The notes under the pieces were generated by a model. It made no database searches. It was given only the letters and a program-made list of their open reading frames with translations, and had not been told where the DNA came from. Shown piece after piece: positions 15,401-21,091 of a DNA stretch of 21,091 bases (the first letter of the stretch is position 1; every line of letters begins with the position of its first letter). The translations under genes were made by a program, and so were the position numbers. The DNA comes from Candidatus Aminicenantota bacterium (GTDB lineage: Bacteria > Acidobacteriota > Aminicenantia > UBA2199), in assembly GCA_020355945.1 (NCBI GenBank), contig CP070627.1:4882785-4903875 (forward strand). The letters are read 5' to 3'.

Positions 15401-18400
15401 AACGACTGGAACAGGACGGCCAGGCAGTGATTACTGTAAAAAAAGGTTCGTTCTTTTCGCGAGGCGAACATGACCAATATACATATACAGTGAACCCCGG
15501 GAACAGCCGTGACTACCTTACCCTCTGTAATGAACTCCGGGAATTGAAAAAAATTCCCGGCAAAATTATCCATTTATGGGGAGTGACAGGGCAAGCCGCC
15601 AATGGAGACGAAGAACCGGCACCGGGATTTGAAGAAATAGACCAGGCCCTGGACCCGGGATTATATAGTTTACTTTACCTGGTCCAGGCCATTGAAAAAC
15701 GAAAACCAGTACAGGATATTCAAATTGAGGTAGTCACCGATCAAGTCCATGAAGTAACCGGCCATGAGGTACTGGACCCGGGAAAGGCCGCTGTACTGGG
15801 AGCGGTCAAAGTGATCCCCCAGGAATATTTTTATATCAAAACCTGTCATATTGATATCCTGGTCCCCGAACCCGGCAGCCCCGGGGAAGAACAGCTCATT
15901 GATTGGCTGCTGCAGGAATTCTATTGGCAATTTACCGGCCAGGTAATGGCTTATCGCCGTCACCAGCGGTGGAAGCAAACTTTTGTACCGGTAAAGCTGC
16001 CTGAACATTTAGAAACCATGGCCAGGTTGAGAAATGAGGGAGTATACCTGGTCACCGGCGGCCTGGGCCAGGTGGGCCTGGTACTGGCAGAATACCTGGC
16101 CCGACAGGTAAAGGCCAGGTTAATATTGACCGGCCGGTCTGCCTTTCCTCCCAGGGACCAGTGGAACCAATGGCTCACTACCCATAAGCAGGAAAACAGC
16201 CTGGGCATCAAAATACGCCAATTACAAAACCTGGAAGCACTCGGGGCCAGGGTCCTGGTAATAAACGCCGATGTTTCCAACCGGGAACAAATGCAAACAG
16301 CAGTAAAGCAAGCAGAAAAGCACTTCGGCACCATCAACGGCGTGATCCACGCCGCAGGCATCGTGGGCGAAGAAACCCATCAAGCAATTGCCAATACCAC
16401 CCCGGCAGATTGCCAGCCGCAGTTTAAAGCCAAAATATATGGCCTGTTAATATTGGAAGAGATTTTTGGGCACAGGAACTTAGACTTTTGCCTGCTTACC
16501 TCTTCTTTAGCTTCGATTTTAGGAGGATTAGGCTTTTTCGCCTATTCCGCGGCAAATATTTTTATGGACGCCTTTGTAGAGGTACATAATAAGAGAAGCC
16601 CCGTTCAATGGCTCAGTGTGAATTGGGATGCCTGGCAGCCCATGGACACCCTTTCAGGGTCAACAAAACCGGGGATTACCCCCGAGGAAGGCGCTGCTGT
16701 TTTTCACCGGGCGTTATCCTGCAGCGGGACCTCCCAACTGGCAGTATCAACCTGGGACCTTTCCGCCCGCATCAACCAGTGGATTAAACTGGAAACCCCG
16801 GAAGCCGCCCACGATCATAAAGAGGAGCATGCGCCTGAGAACAAGTTCACCCGGCCGCGCCCCCCGTTGACAACTCCATATGCAGCCCCTGGAACCCCGG
16901 TGGAGCAAACCACTGCCAGGATATGGCAGCATATATTCGGCATTGAAAAGATAGGCATATACGATGATTTCTTTGAACTGGGAGGGGATTCGTTAAAAGC
17001 CATGACCGTCACCTCCCGCATTCATAAAGAATTAAAGGCAAATATACCCCTGGCGGAATTTTTTAAATATCCCACTATCAGCAGCCTGGCAAAATATATC
17101 AACCAGGCGGCAGGTCCGTATATTTCCGTATACCCCCTGGAAAAGAAAGAATATTACCCGCTGACCCCGGCTCAACAACGACTCTATTTTCTCCGGGAGC
17201 TGGACCGGGAAAACACGGTATACAACCTGCTGATGGTATTAGCAGCCAATAAGGCCATTGAGAAAGCCAAACTGGAAACCGCCATCAAACAGTTGATAGC
17301 CAGGCATGAAAGCCTGAGAACCTCGTTCCGGATGATGAATGACCAACTGGTGCAGCAAATCCATGAAAAAGTGGAATTTGAAATTCAATTTTTAGCCACA
17401 GAGGACACAGAGGACAAAGAGGAGAAAAATTACAAATTACAAATTACAAATTACAAACAAAATACAAAATACAAATTACAAAATACAAACAAAAAAGAAG
17501 CAGGTACTCATCATCCATCATTCCTCATTCCTCATTCCTTTTCCCGGCCCTTTGACTTGTCTCGGGCGCCGCTTTTGCGGGTAGGAATATTAAAAACCCG
17601 GGAACAAACAGCAGAAAAGCATATTCTCCTGGTAGACATGCATCACATTATTTCCGACGGTATCTCTATCAACCTGTTGATCAATGAATTTATGAAGGTA
17701 TATAAAGGAGAAAACCTTCCCCCCCGGGAAATCCAATACAAAGACTTTGCCGGCTGGCAAACCCATAAAAAACAACAAGAAAAAATACACCGGCAAGAAC
17801 TCTATTGGAAGAATCAATGGGAAGGAGAAATACCGGTATTAAACCTGCCCATTGATTACCCCCGGCCATTGGTGCGGGGATTTGCCGGGAATACCCTTCA
17901 TTTTGAAATTGCAGGAGAAAAAGTACAGGCATTAAAGTCCCTGGCCCGTGAACAGGAGGTTACGCTGTTCATGTTACTTCTTTCTGTTTATACAACATTT
18001 TTATCCAGGCTTTCAGGCCAGGAAGATATCGTGGTAGGCACTCCCACTGCCGGGCGCCGGCATGCAGACCTGGAAAATATCATAGGCATGTTTGTCAATA
18101 CCCTGGCCCTGCGGAATTTTCCCCTGGGCCAGCAGCCCTTCACCACCCTGCTGGAAGAGGTGAAAAAACGAACCTTAGAGGCTTTCGAGAACCAGGATTA
18201 CCCCTTTGAATACCTGGTAGAACAGGTAGAGTTGGAACGGGATACCAGCCGTAATCCCTTGTTTGACACCATGTTTTCCCTGTTGAATATGGAAGCACCG
18301 GTATTTGAAATCCCCGGGCTGAAGCTGGCAGCCGTTGATTATAAAAGACCCACAGCCCAATTCGATCTTACCTTAACAGCCCTCGAATCAGACCAGAGAT

Positions 18401-20637
18401 TATCCTTTGCTTTTGAATACAGTACAACGCTCTTCAAAGAGGAAAGCATCCGATGGTTTATCGTTTATTTCAAGAAAATCCTGGAAGCAGTGATTGAGAA
18501 TAAGACAATAAAACTCAAGGAAATAGACATCATACCGGCAGACCAAAAACAGGAAATTATGTATCATTTTAACAATACTGCAAAGGGATACCCCGAGGAT
18601 AAGACCATTCATCATTTATTCGCAGACCAGGTGGAACAAACGCCGGATCATATTGCTGTAGTGGGAACAAGGGGAACAAGGGGGCTTGCCCCCTTGCTTG
18701 AATATGTTACCTATATGGAACTCAAGCAAAAATCCGGTCAATTGGCAGAGGTATTAAAGGAAAAAGGGGTTGGCATCGATACCATTGTGGGAATTATGAT
18801 GCAGCGGTCTATCGAGATGATCATTGGTATATTTGGTATTTTAAAAGCGGGTGGTGCATATTTACCCGTTGACCCGGGTTATCCCAAAGAACGCATCGAT
18901 TTTATGTTAAAAGACAGTGGTGCCGAAATTCTATTAAAAGATAATGATCTTACGCCTTCCCACCTGCGCCTGCCACCGTTGGTTAACGCACCTGCTACCT
19001 CTCTGGCTTACGTCATCTACACGTCCGGGTCCACCGGCCAGCCCAAAGGGGTAATGGTAGAACATGCTTCGGTCGTGAATCGCCTGGCCTGGATGCAGCG
19101 CCTGTATCCCCTGGGAGTTGATGATGTCATTATGCAGAAGACTGCGGTTAGTTTTGATGTTTCGGTCTGGGAGTTATTCTGGTGGAGTTTCCAGGGAGCC
19201 CGGCTATTCCTGTTGGCACCAGGGGCTGAAAAAGACCCCGGGGCCATAGTAACGGCCATTGGCCAGCACAAAGTCACCACCATGCATTTTGTGCCTTCGA
19301 TGTTGAGCGCCTTCCTGGGGTACCTGGAGAGCCCCGGCACTCACCAGGAGCATTGGGAATGGTTAAGGAGTTTAAAACAGGTATTTGCCAGTGGGGAAGC
19401 TTTATTACCGGGTCAGGTCCGGCGTTTTAACGCCCTGTTAAATAAAACCAATCAAACGCGGTTAATTAATCTATATGGCCCTACTGAAGCCACCGTGGAT
19501 GTATCTTATTTTAATTGCCCCGGACAAGAAGAACAAATCTCCGCTAATATACCCATTGGAAAACCCATCGATAATATTTGCCTGTATATATTGAATAAAT
19601 ACCTGTGTTTACAGCCCCTGGGAGTTCCCGGTGAACTGTATATTGCCGGGGTTGGAGCAGCGCGGGGGTATTTAAACAACCCGGAATTAACCGCAAATAA
19701 ATTTTTAGCCACGGACGAACACGGACGAACACGGACAGCATTTAATCAAAAGTTTTTGCGGGGGGGGCCAGGGGCCCCGCGGCGCGGGGAGCCTAAAATG
19801 GCAAAGTGCTTTGCTCCATACGCTATGTGCTATGCGCAATTCGCAATGCTCTCGCCCCCTGGCCGCCGGAGGCAGAAACTTTACCAAACCGGTGATTTAG
19901 CCCGGTGGTTGGCGGATGGCAATATTGAGTTCCTGGGCAGGGTAGATTTCCAGGTCAAAATACGGGGATTTAGGATTGAACTGGGAGAAATTGAAAATCA
20001 TTTATTAAAGCATCCCCAGGTAGAAGAGGCAGTGGTGATTGCCGGGGAAGCCGATAAAGACGATAAGTATCTCTGCGCCTACATCAGGGTGAAACCGGGC
20101 GGTAACCCGGATGTAACAGGTTTGCAAACCTTTTTATCCGGGCAATTACCCCATTATATGATCCCTCATACTTTTATCCGGGTAGAAAGCATTCCCTTAA
20201 CCCCTGTAGGGAAAGTAGACCGGAAAGTGCTGCGGTCCCGGGGTATACGGTTAAGCACCGGGCTGGATTTTGTAGAACCCCGCGATGATATTGAAAAAAG
20301 AATTGCCCGTACCTGGAAAGAGATACTTAAATTGGACCAGGTCAGCATAAAAGATAGTTTTTTTTCCCTGGGGGGGAACTCCATCAAGCTTATCCGGTTA
20401 AATACCAGGATAAGGGAGGAGTTCAACCTTGACCTTTCCGATCTCCCCATGGTAAAAATGTTTGAGTACGCCACCATAAGTGCTTTAGGCAATTATCTCA
20501 GGCAATTGCAGTGCGGCGGCAGGGGCAGCCAATCTCATAAAGAAAGCCAGCTAGAAGACATTGGAACATTCCAGGAACAGTCTTTAAACATCCTGGACCA
20601 GACCATACAAATTTTAAAAGGTGAAGAAAATGAATAA
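12475..20637 (+). CDS. Hybrid PKS-NRPS: KS-AT-KR-ACP-C-A(Ser)-PCP
   Basis: The protein has 2720 residues. The start is set by AGGGGGT eight bases before ATG. Domains are KS (Cys184 in TACSTS, His320 in ETHGTGT, His358 in NIGH), AT (GHSIG, Ser654; HAFH at 750-753, the malonyl type), KR (TGGLGQVG at about 1194; Ser1344, Tyr1357), ACP (GGDS, Ser1506), C (HHIISDG near 1724), A (YTSGSTGQPKG; A10 lysine kept) and PCP (GGNS, Ser2636). All catalytic residues I can check are intact. No DH or ER is present, so the extender should stay as a beta-hydroxyl. A tail of about 50 residues follows the PCP and may be a docking helix. The stop overlaps the next gene by 8 bases. It would extend the chain from the upstream NRPS by a reduced malonyl unit and then serine. 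At least five repeat-derived inserts lie in frame within it. Confidence 0.95.
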   Translation: MTELETGNNETGLEIAVIGMAGRFPGAGNINEFWDNLKNGRESIGFFSDKELAEADVEPGLWKNSNYVKARGVLDDMECFDASFFGYTPGEAEIMDPQMRIFHECAWEALEDAGYAPGGYKKLIGCYAGASSNLYWQALSYLSGKNSEFGEYAASQLHDRDFLCTRIAHCLDLRGQAVVVQTACSTSLVAVHLACQGLISGECDMALAGGVSLSYMKTAGYLYQQDMIFSPDGHCRAFDARANGTIFGDGVGVVVLKPLEEAIADRDHIYAMIKGSAVNNDGMNKSGYSAPGIEGQAAVIRMAHQAAGINPETISYIETHGTGTSLGDPVELEGLKLAFHTRKKQFCRLGSVKSNIGHLNAAAGIAGLIKTILALTHRLIPPSLHFHSPNPKIDFDNSPFYVNTKPQEWNNDENPLRAGVSSFGIGGTNAHVVLEEWPGNHSSNAWTMDHGPWSQGRGGVSPPPGSREYQLILLSAKTQSALDKMTHNLVNYLQEGPPVNLVDMSYTLQAGRKRFEHGKMVVVSNREQAARALSSPGPEVQTHFTKASNEKKVVFMFPGQGSQYVNMGREFYEKQPLFREEMDRCFEILNTLVDVDLKDILYPPERSERSDRSDQSDLIHQTEIAQPLLFAFEYSLAKLLLKWGITPDAMIGHSIGEYTAACLSGVFSLAEALKLVALRGKFMQEMPAGAMLSVPLPEAELTPLLNRELSLAAVNSSSLGVVSGPPAAVEDFKKELEAKGQPCRLLHTSHAFHSPSMEPILDRFKAEVSQVTLNAPRIPYLSNVSGDWITVDQAVSPAYWAVQLREKVCFARGLEKLLDNDDAIFIEVGPGKVLGTFVHQHAAKKDTHQVVHLVKHPREQHPDILFLLNKIGQLWLYGVELDWSGFYAGKKRYRVSLPTYPFARDPFHMPVNLFKNGLESLKNKPDLRKKQDMADWFYIPSWERSLLVAAGNGQEFPSSDWLVFLDECGIGSRLKKRLEQDGQAVITVKKGSFFSRGEHDQYTYTVNPGNSRDYLTLCNELRELKKIPGKIIHLWGVTGQAANGDEEPAPGFEEIDQALDPGLYSLLYLVQAIEKRKPVQDIQIEVVTDQVHEVTGHEVLDPGKAAVLGAVKVIPQEYFYIKTCHIDILVPEPGSPGEEQLIDWLLQEFYWQFTGQVMAYRRHQRWKQTFVPVKLPEHLETMARLRNEGVYLVTGGLGQVGLVLAEYLARQVKARLILTGRSAFPPRDQWNQWLTTHKQENSLGIKIRQLQNLEALGARVLVINADVSNREQMQTAVKQAEKHFGTINGVIHAAGIVGEETHQAIANTTPADCQPQFKAKIYGLLILEEIFGHRNLDFCLLTSSLASILGGLGFFAYSAANIFMDAFVEVHNKRSPVQWLSVNWDAWQPMDTLSGSTKPGITPEEGAAVFHRALSCSGTSQLAVSTWDLSARINQWIKLETPEAAHDHKEEHAPENKFTRPRPPLTTPYAAPGTPVEQTTARIWQHIFGIEKIGIYDDFFELGGDSLKAMTVTSRIHKELKANIPLAEFFKYPTISSLAKYINQAAGPYISVYPLEKKEYYPLTPAQQRLYFLRELDRENTVYNLLMVLAANKAIEKAKLETAIKQLIARHESLRTSFRMMNDQLVQQIHEKVEFEIQFLATEDTEDKEEKNYKLQITNYKQNTKYKLQNTNKKEAGTHHPSFLIPHSFSRPFDLSRAPLLRVGILKTREQTAEKHILLVDMHHIISDGISINLLINEFMKVYKGENLPPREIQYKDFAGWQTHKKQQEKIHRQELYWKNQWEGEIPVLNLPIDYPRPLVRGFAGNTLHFEIAGEKVQALKSLAREQEVTLFMLLLSVYTTFLSRLSGQEDIVVGTPTAGRRHADLENIIGMFVNTLALRNFPLGQQPFTTLLEEVKKRTLEAFENQDYPFEYLVEQVELERDTSRNPLFDTMFSLLNMEAPVFEIPGLKLAAVDYKRPTAQFDLTLTALESDQRLSFAFEYSTTLFKEESIRWFIVYFKKILEAVIENKTIKLKEIDIIPADQKQEIMYHFNNTAKGYPEDKTIHHLFADQVEQTPDHIAVVGTRGTRGLAPLLEYVTYMELKQKSGQLAEVLKEKGVGIDTIVGIMMQRSIEMIIGIFGILKAGGAYLPVDPGYPKERIDFMLKDSGAEILLKDNDLTPSHLRLPPLVNAPATSLAYVIYTSGSTGQPKGVMVEHASVVNRLAWMQRLYPLGVDDVIMQKTAVSFDVSVWELFWWSFQGARLFLLAPGAEKDPGAIVTAIGQHKVTTMHFVPSMLSAFLGYLESPGTHQEHWEWLRSLKQVFASGEALLPGQVRRFNALLNKTNQTRLINLYGPTEATVDVSYFNCPGQEEQISANIPIGKPIDNICLYILNKYLCLQPLGVPGELYIAGVGAARGYLNNPELTANKFLATDEHGRTRTAFNQKFLRGGPGAPRRGEPKMAKCFAPYAMCYAQFAMLSPPGRRRQKLYQTGDLARWLADGNIEFLGRVDFQVKIRGFRIELGEIENHLLKHPQVEEAVVIAGEADKDDKYLCAYIRVKPGGNPDVTGLQTFLSGQLPHYMIPHTFIRVESIPLTPVGKVDRKVLRSRGIRLSTGLDFVEPRDDIEKRIARTWKEILKLDQVSIKDSFFSLGGNSIKLIRLNTRIREEFNLDLSDLPMVKMFEYATISALGNYLRQLQCGGRGSQSHKESQLEDIGTFQEQSLNILDQTIQILKGEENE
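13809..13865. repeat. ATGGACC tandem repeat and GC hairpin in the KS-AT linker
   Basis: Three and a half ATGGACC units (13809-13834) are followed by GGGGCGGGG-TTT-CCCCGCCCC (13844-13864), a 9-pair perfect hairpin with a 3-base loop. Together they encode 'AWTMDHGPWSQGRGG' and 'VSPPPG' in the flexible linker after the ketosynthase. Neither part resembles normal linker coding sequence. Confidence 0.85.
14287..14322. repeat. 9-base tandem repeat in the AT domain
   Basis: Four units of 9 bases (GAGAGGTCC twice, GACCGGTCA, GACCAGTCC) encode 'ERSERSDRSDQS'. They lie between 'DILYPP' and 'IHQTEIAQP', a surface loop that in related acyltransferases is short and variable. A run of seven C precedes the repeat. 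Confidence 0.85.
17387..17540. repeat. Compound repeat insert in the condensation domain of protein 2
   Basis: The insert runs in order: AATTTTTAGCCAC (17387-17399); ACAGAGGAC-type 9-base units (to about 17423); AAATTAC/TTACAAA 7-base units (17427-17490); and three TCATTCC 7-base units (17518-17538). It encodes 'FLATEDTEDKEEKNYKLQ' through 'SFLIPHSF', between 'FEIQ' and the conserved 'RPFDLSRAPLLRV'. The equivalent segment in C2 of the upstream gene (about 30 residues) is ordinary sequence. This is clearly a composite of several short repeat families. Confidence 0.9.
18663..18696. repeat. GGGAACAAG repeat and palindrome in the serine A domain
   Basis: Two GGGAACAAG units (18663-18680) run into CAAGGGGGC-TT-GCCCCCTTG (18677-18696), a 9-pair near-perfect palindrome. 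They encode 'GTRGTRGLAPLL' between 'IAVVG' and 'VTYMEL', the same N-terminal loop that carries the TTACAAA insert in A2. Confidence 0.85.
19700..19875. repeat. Compound repeat insert in the A6-A7 loop of the serine A domain
   Basis: The insert starts with AATTTTTAGCCAC (19700-19712), identical to the start of the insert at 17387. It continues with two and a half ACGGACGAAC 10-base units (19711-19737), then AAAAGTTTTTGCGGGGG (19748 on) with GCGGGG/CCCCGC pairing and a run of eight G (19760-19767), and then a stretch of CTATGTG/CTATGCG words (about 19820-19850). It encodes about 55 extra residues between 'LTANKF' and 'YQTGDL' and keeps frame. Confidence 0.88.
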
Positions 20638-21091
20638 TGAAAAGAAGAACAATTCGAAGACAGGATTGGAAATTGCGGTCATTGGCATGGCCGCGCGGTT
20701 TCCCGGTGCTAAAGATATTTGCGAATTCTGGGATAATCTAAAAGATGGTGTTGAATCTTTATCTTTTATTAGCGATCAAGAACTGGAAGGAGACGGTATT
20801 GATCCAATGCTGTTGGAAGACCCCAATTATGTCAAAGCCAGTGGTGGAATGCTTGAGAGAAAAGAGTATTTTGACGCGGCATTTTTTGATTACAGTCCGC
20901 GGGAAGCCGAGCTCATGGACCCCCAGATTCGTATTTTCCATGAATGCGCCTGGGAAGCCCTGGAAGACGCGGGCTATGTCGCCTCGAACTATGGAGGATT
21001 AATCGGGTTGTATGCTGGCAGTGAAAACAGCCTGGGATGGGAAAGCCTGGCAGTTCTTTCCGGCATGGCCTTTGAATTCGGCACCTGGGCA
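20630..21091 (+). CDS. Polyketide synthase, N-terminal ketosynthase (3' truncated by window)
   Basis: ATG at 20630 overlaps the upstream stop by 8 bases, with AAGGTG seven bases before it, so translation is probably coupled. The first 12 residues (NNEKKNNSKTG) are polar and may dock to the preceding PCP. Residues 13 onward are a ketosynthase start, 'LEIAVIGMAARFPGA', then 'EAELMDPQIRIFHECAWEAL' and 'GLYAGSENSLGW'. The protein is cut after 154 residues, before the catalytic cysteine, so activity cannot be judged. It is clearly paralogous to the ketosynthase start at 12505 but diverged throughout. It shows that chain growth continues with a further polyketide step and that the cluster extends past the window. 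Confidence 0.92.
   Translation, partial: MNNEKKNNSKTGLEIAVIGMAARFPGAKDICEFWDNLKDGVESLSFISDQELEGDGIDPMLLEDPNYVKASGGMLERKEYFDAAFFDYSPREAELMDPQIRIFHECAWEALEDAGYVASNYGGLIGLYAGSENSLGWESLAVLSGMAFEFGTWA

Larger units (their letters stand above)
12505..17100 (+). other. Polyketide module KS-AT-KR-ACP (malonyl, reducing)
   Basis: The KS begins 'LEIAVIGMAGRFPGAG', and the three catalytic codons are at 13024 (Cys), 13432 and 13546 (His). The AT has VVFMFPGQGSQYVNMG and the malonyl-specific HAFH (14722-14733). A structural KR half (from 'WFYIPSWERSL') is followed by the catalytic KR, with NADPH loop 16054-16077 and Tyr at 16543. The B-type 'LDD' motif is replaced by 'VGEE', so hydroxyl stereochemistry cannot be called with confidence. 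The ACP serine is at 16990. Confidence 0.88.
17152..20480 (+). other. Serine-activating module C-A-PCP
   Basis: The C domain opens 'YYPLTPAQQRLYFLREL' (LCL style). The A-domain pocket, aligned to GrsA, reads D235 V236 W239 H278 F299 S301 L322 V330 D331. DVWHFSLVD is a known serine-type code, close to DVWHLSLID of EntF. The A10 lysine is at 20212-20214 and the PCP serine at 20380-20382. It would add L-serine after the reduced malonate unit. Confidence 0.85.

Noticed and set aside
17387..17540. CRISPR-like array
   Set aside because: The units are 7 to 10 bases with no spacers, lie inside a coding frame, and have no cas genes nearby.
12505..20760. Recent duplication of the ketosynthase start (12505 and 20660)
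   Set aside because: Similar at protein level but differing throughout at base level. This is ordinary paralogy among PKS modules, not a recent copy.

Overview
The window reads as part of a chromosome from an uncultured Gram-negative bacterium. Outer-membrane capacity is implied by a secreted CBM9-like/DUF5916 beta-barrel protein. The holB-ricT gene pair, a DUF5916 protein and large NRPS/PKS genes sprinkled with short repeats resemble what I recall of Candidatus Aminicenantes (Acidobacteriota-related) genomes. That assignment is inference and not certain.

Layout. Positions 1-1165 hold housekeeping genes: the 3' end of holB (DNA polymerase III delta prime) overlapping a ricT/PSP1-family gene. 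Positions 1166-1805 are a 640-base AT-rich non-coding stretch with two look-alike sigma-70 type promoters exactly 250 bases apart. The first would start an RNA able to form mutually exclusive stems. Positions 1806-4073 encode the DUF5916 protein. A strong hairpin with a T tract readable on the minus strand separates it from the biosynthetic genes. From 4221 to the window end lie three tandem megasynthase genes in one direction, spaced +22 bases and then overlapping by 8 bases, which suggests a single operon.

Assembly line as read from motifs. NRPS 1 is C-PCP-C-A-PCP-C-A*-PCP. Its first module has no adenylation domain. Its last adenylation domain (A*) has lost the catalytic A10 lysine, the Asp235 equivalent and the normal A3 core. 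Protein 2 is KS-AT-KR-ACP-C-A-PCP: a malonyl-type AT (HAFH), an intact KR, and an A domain with a clear serine code (DVWHFSLVD). Protein 3 begins with another ketosynthase and is cut by the window edge. No thioesterase or epimerase is seen. Only two of the NRPS modules look able to self-load: A1 (code DAEDIGTIC, basic/Lys-like, tentative) and the serine one.

The most unusual observation is a set of at least seven short intergenic-type repeats (tandem units of 7, 9 and 10 bases and GC-rich hairpins). They sit in frame inside the megasynthase genes, at linkers and surface loops. Two pairs are related: a 13-base leader shared by inserts at 17387 and 19700, and an inverted-orientation match between inserts at 11634-11690 and 19745-19780. 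The second pair lies in the same A6-A7 loop of two different adenylation domains. This resembles coding-sequence colonisation by palindromic elements such as those known from Rickettsia.
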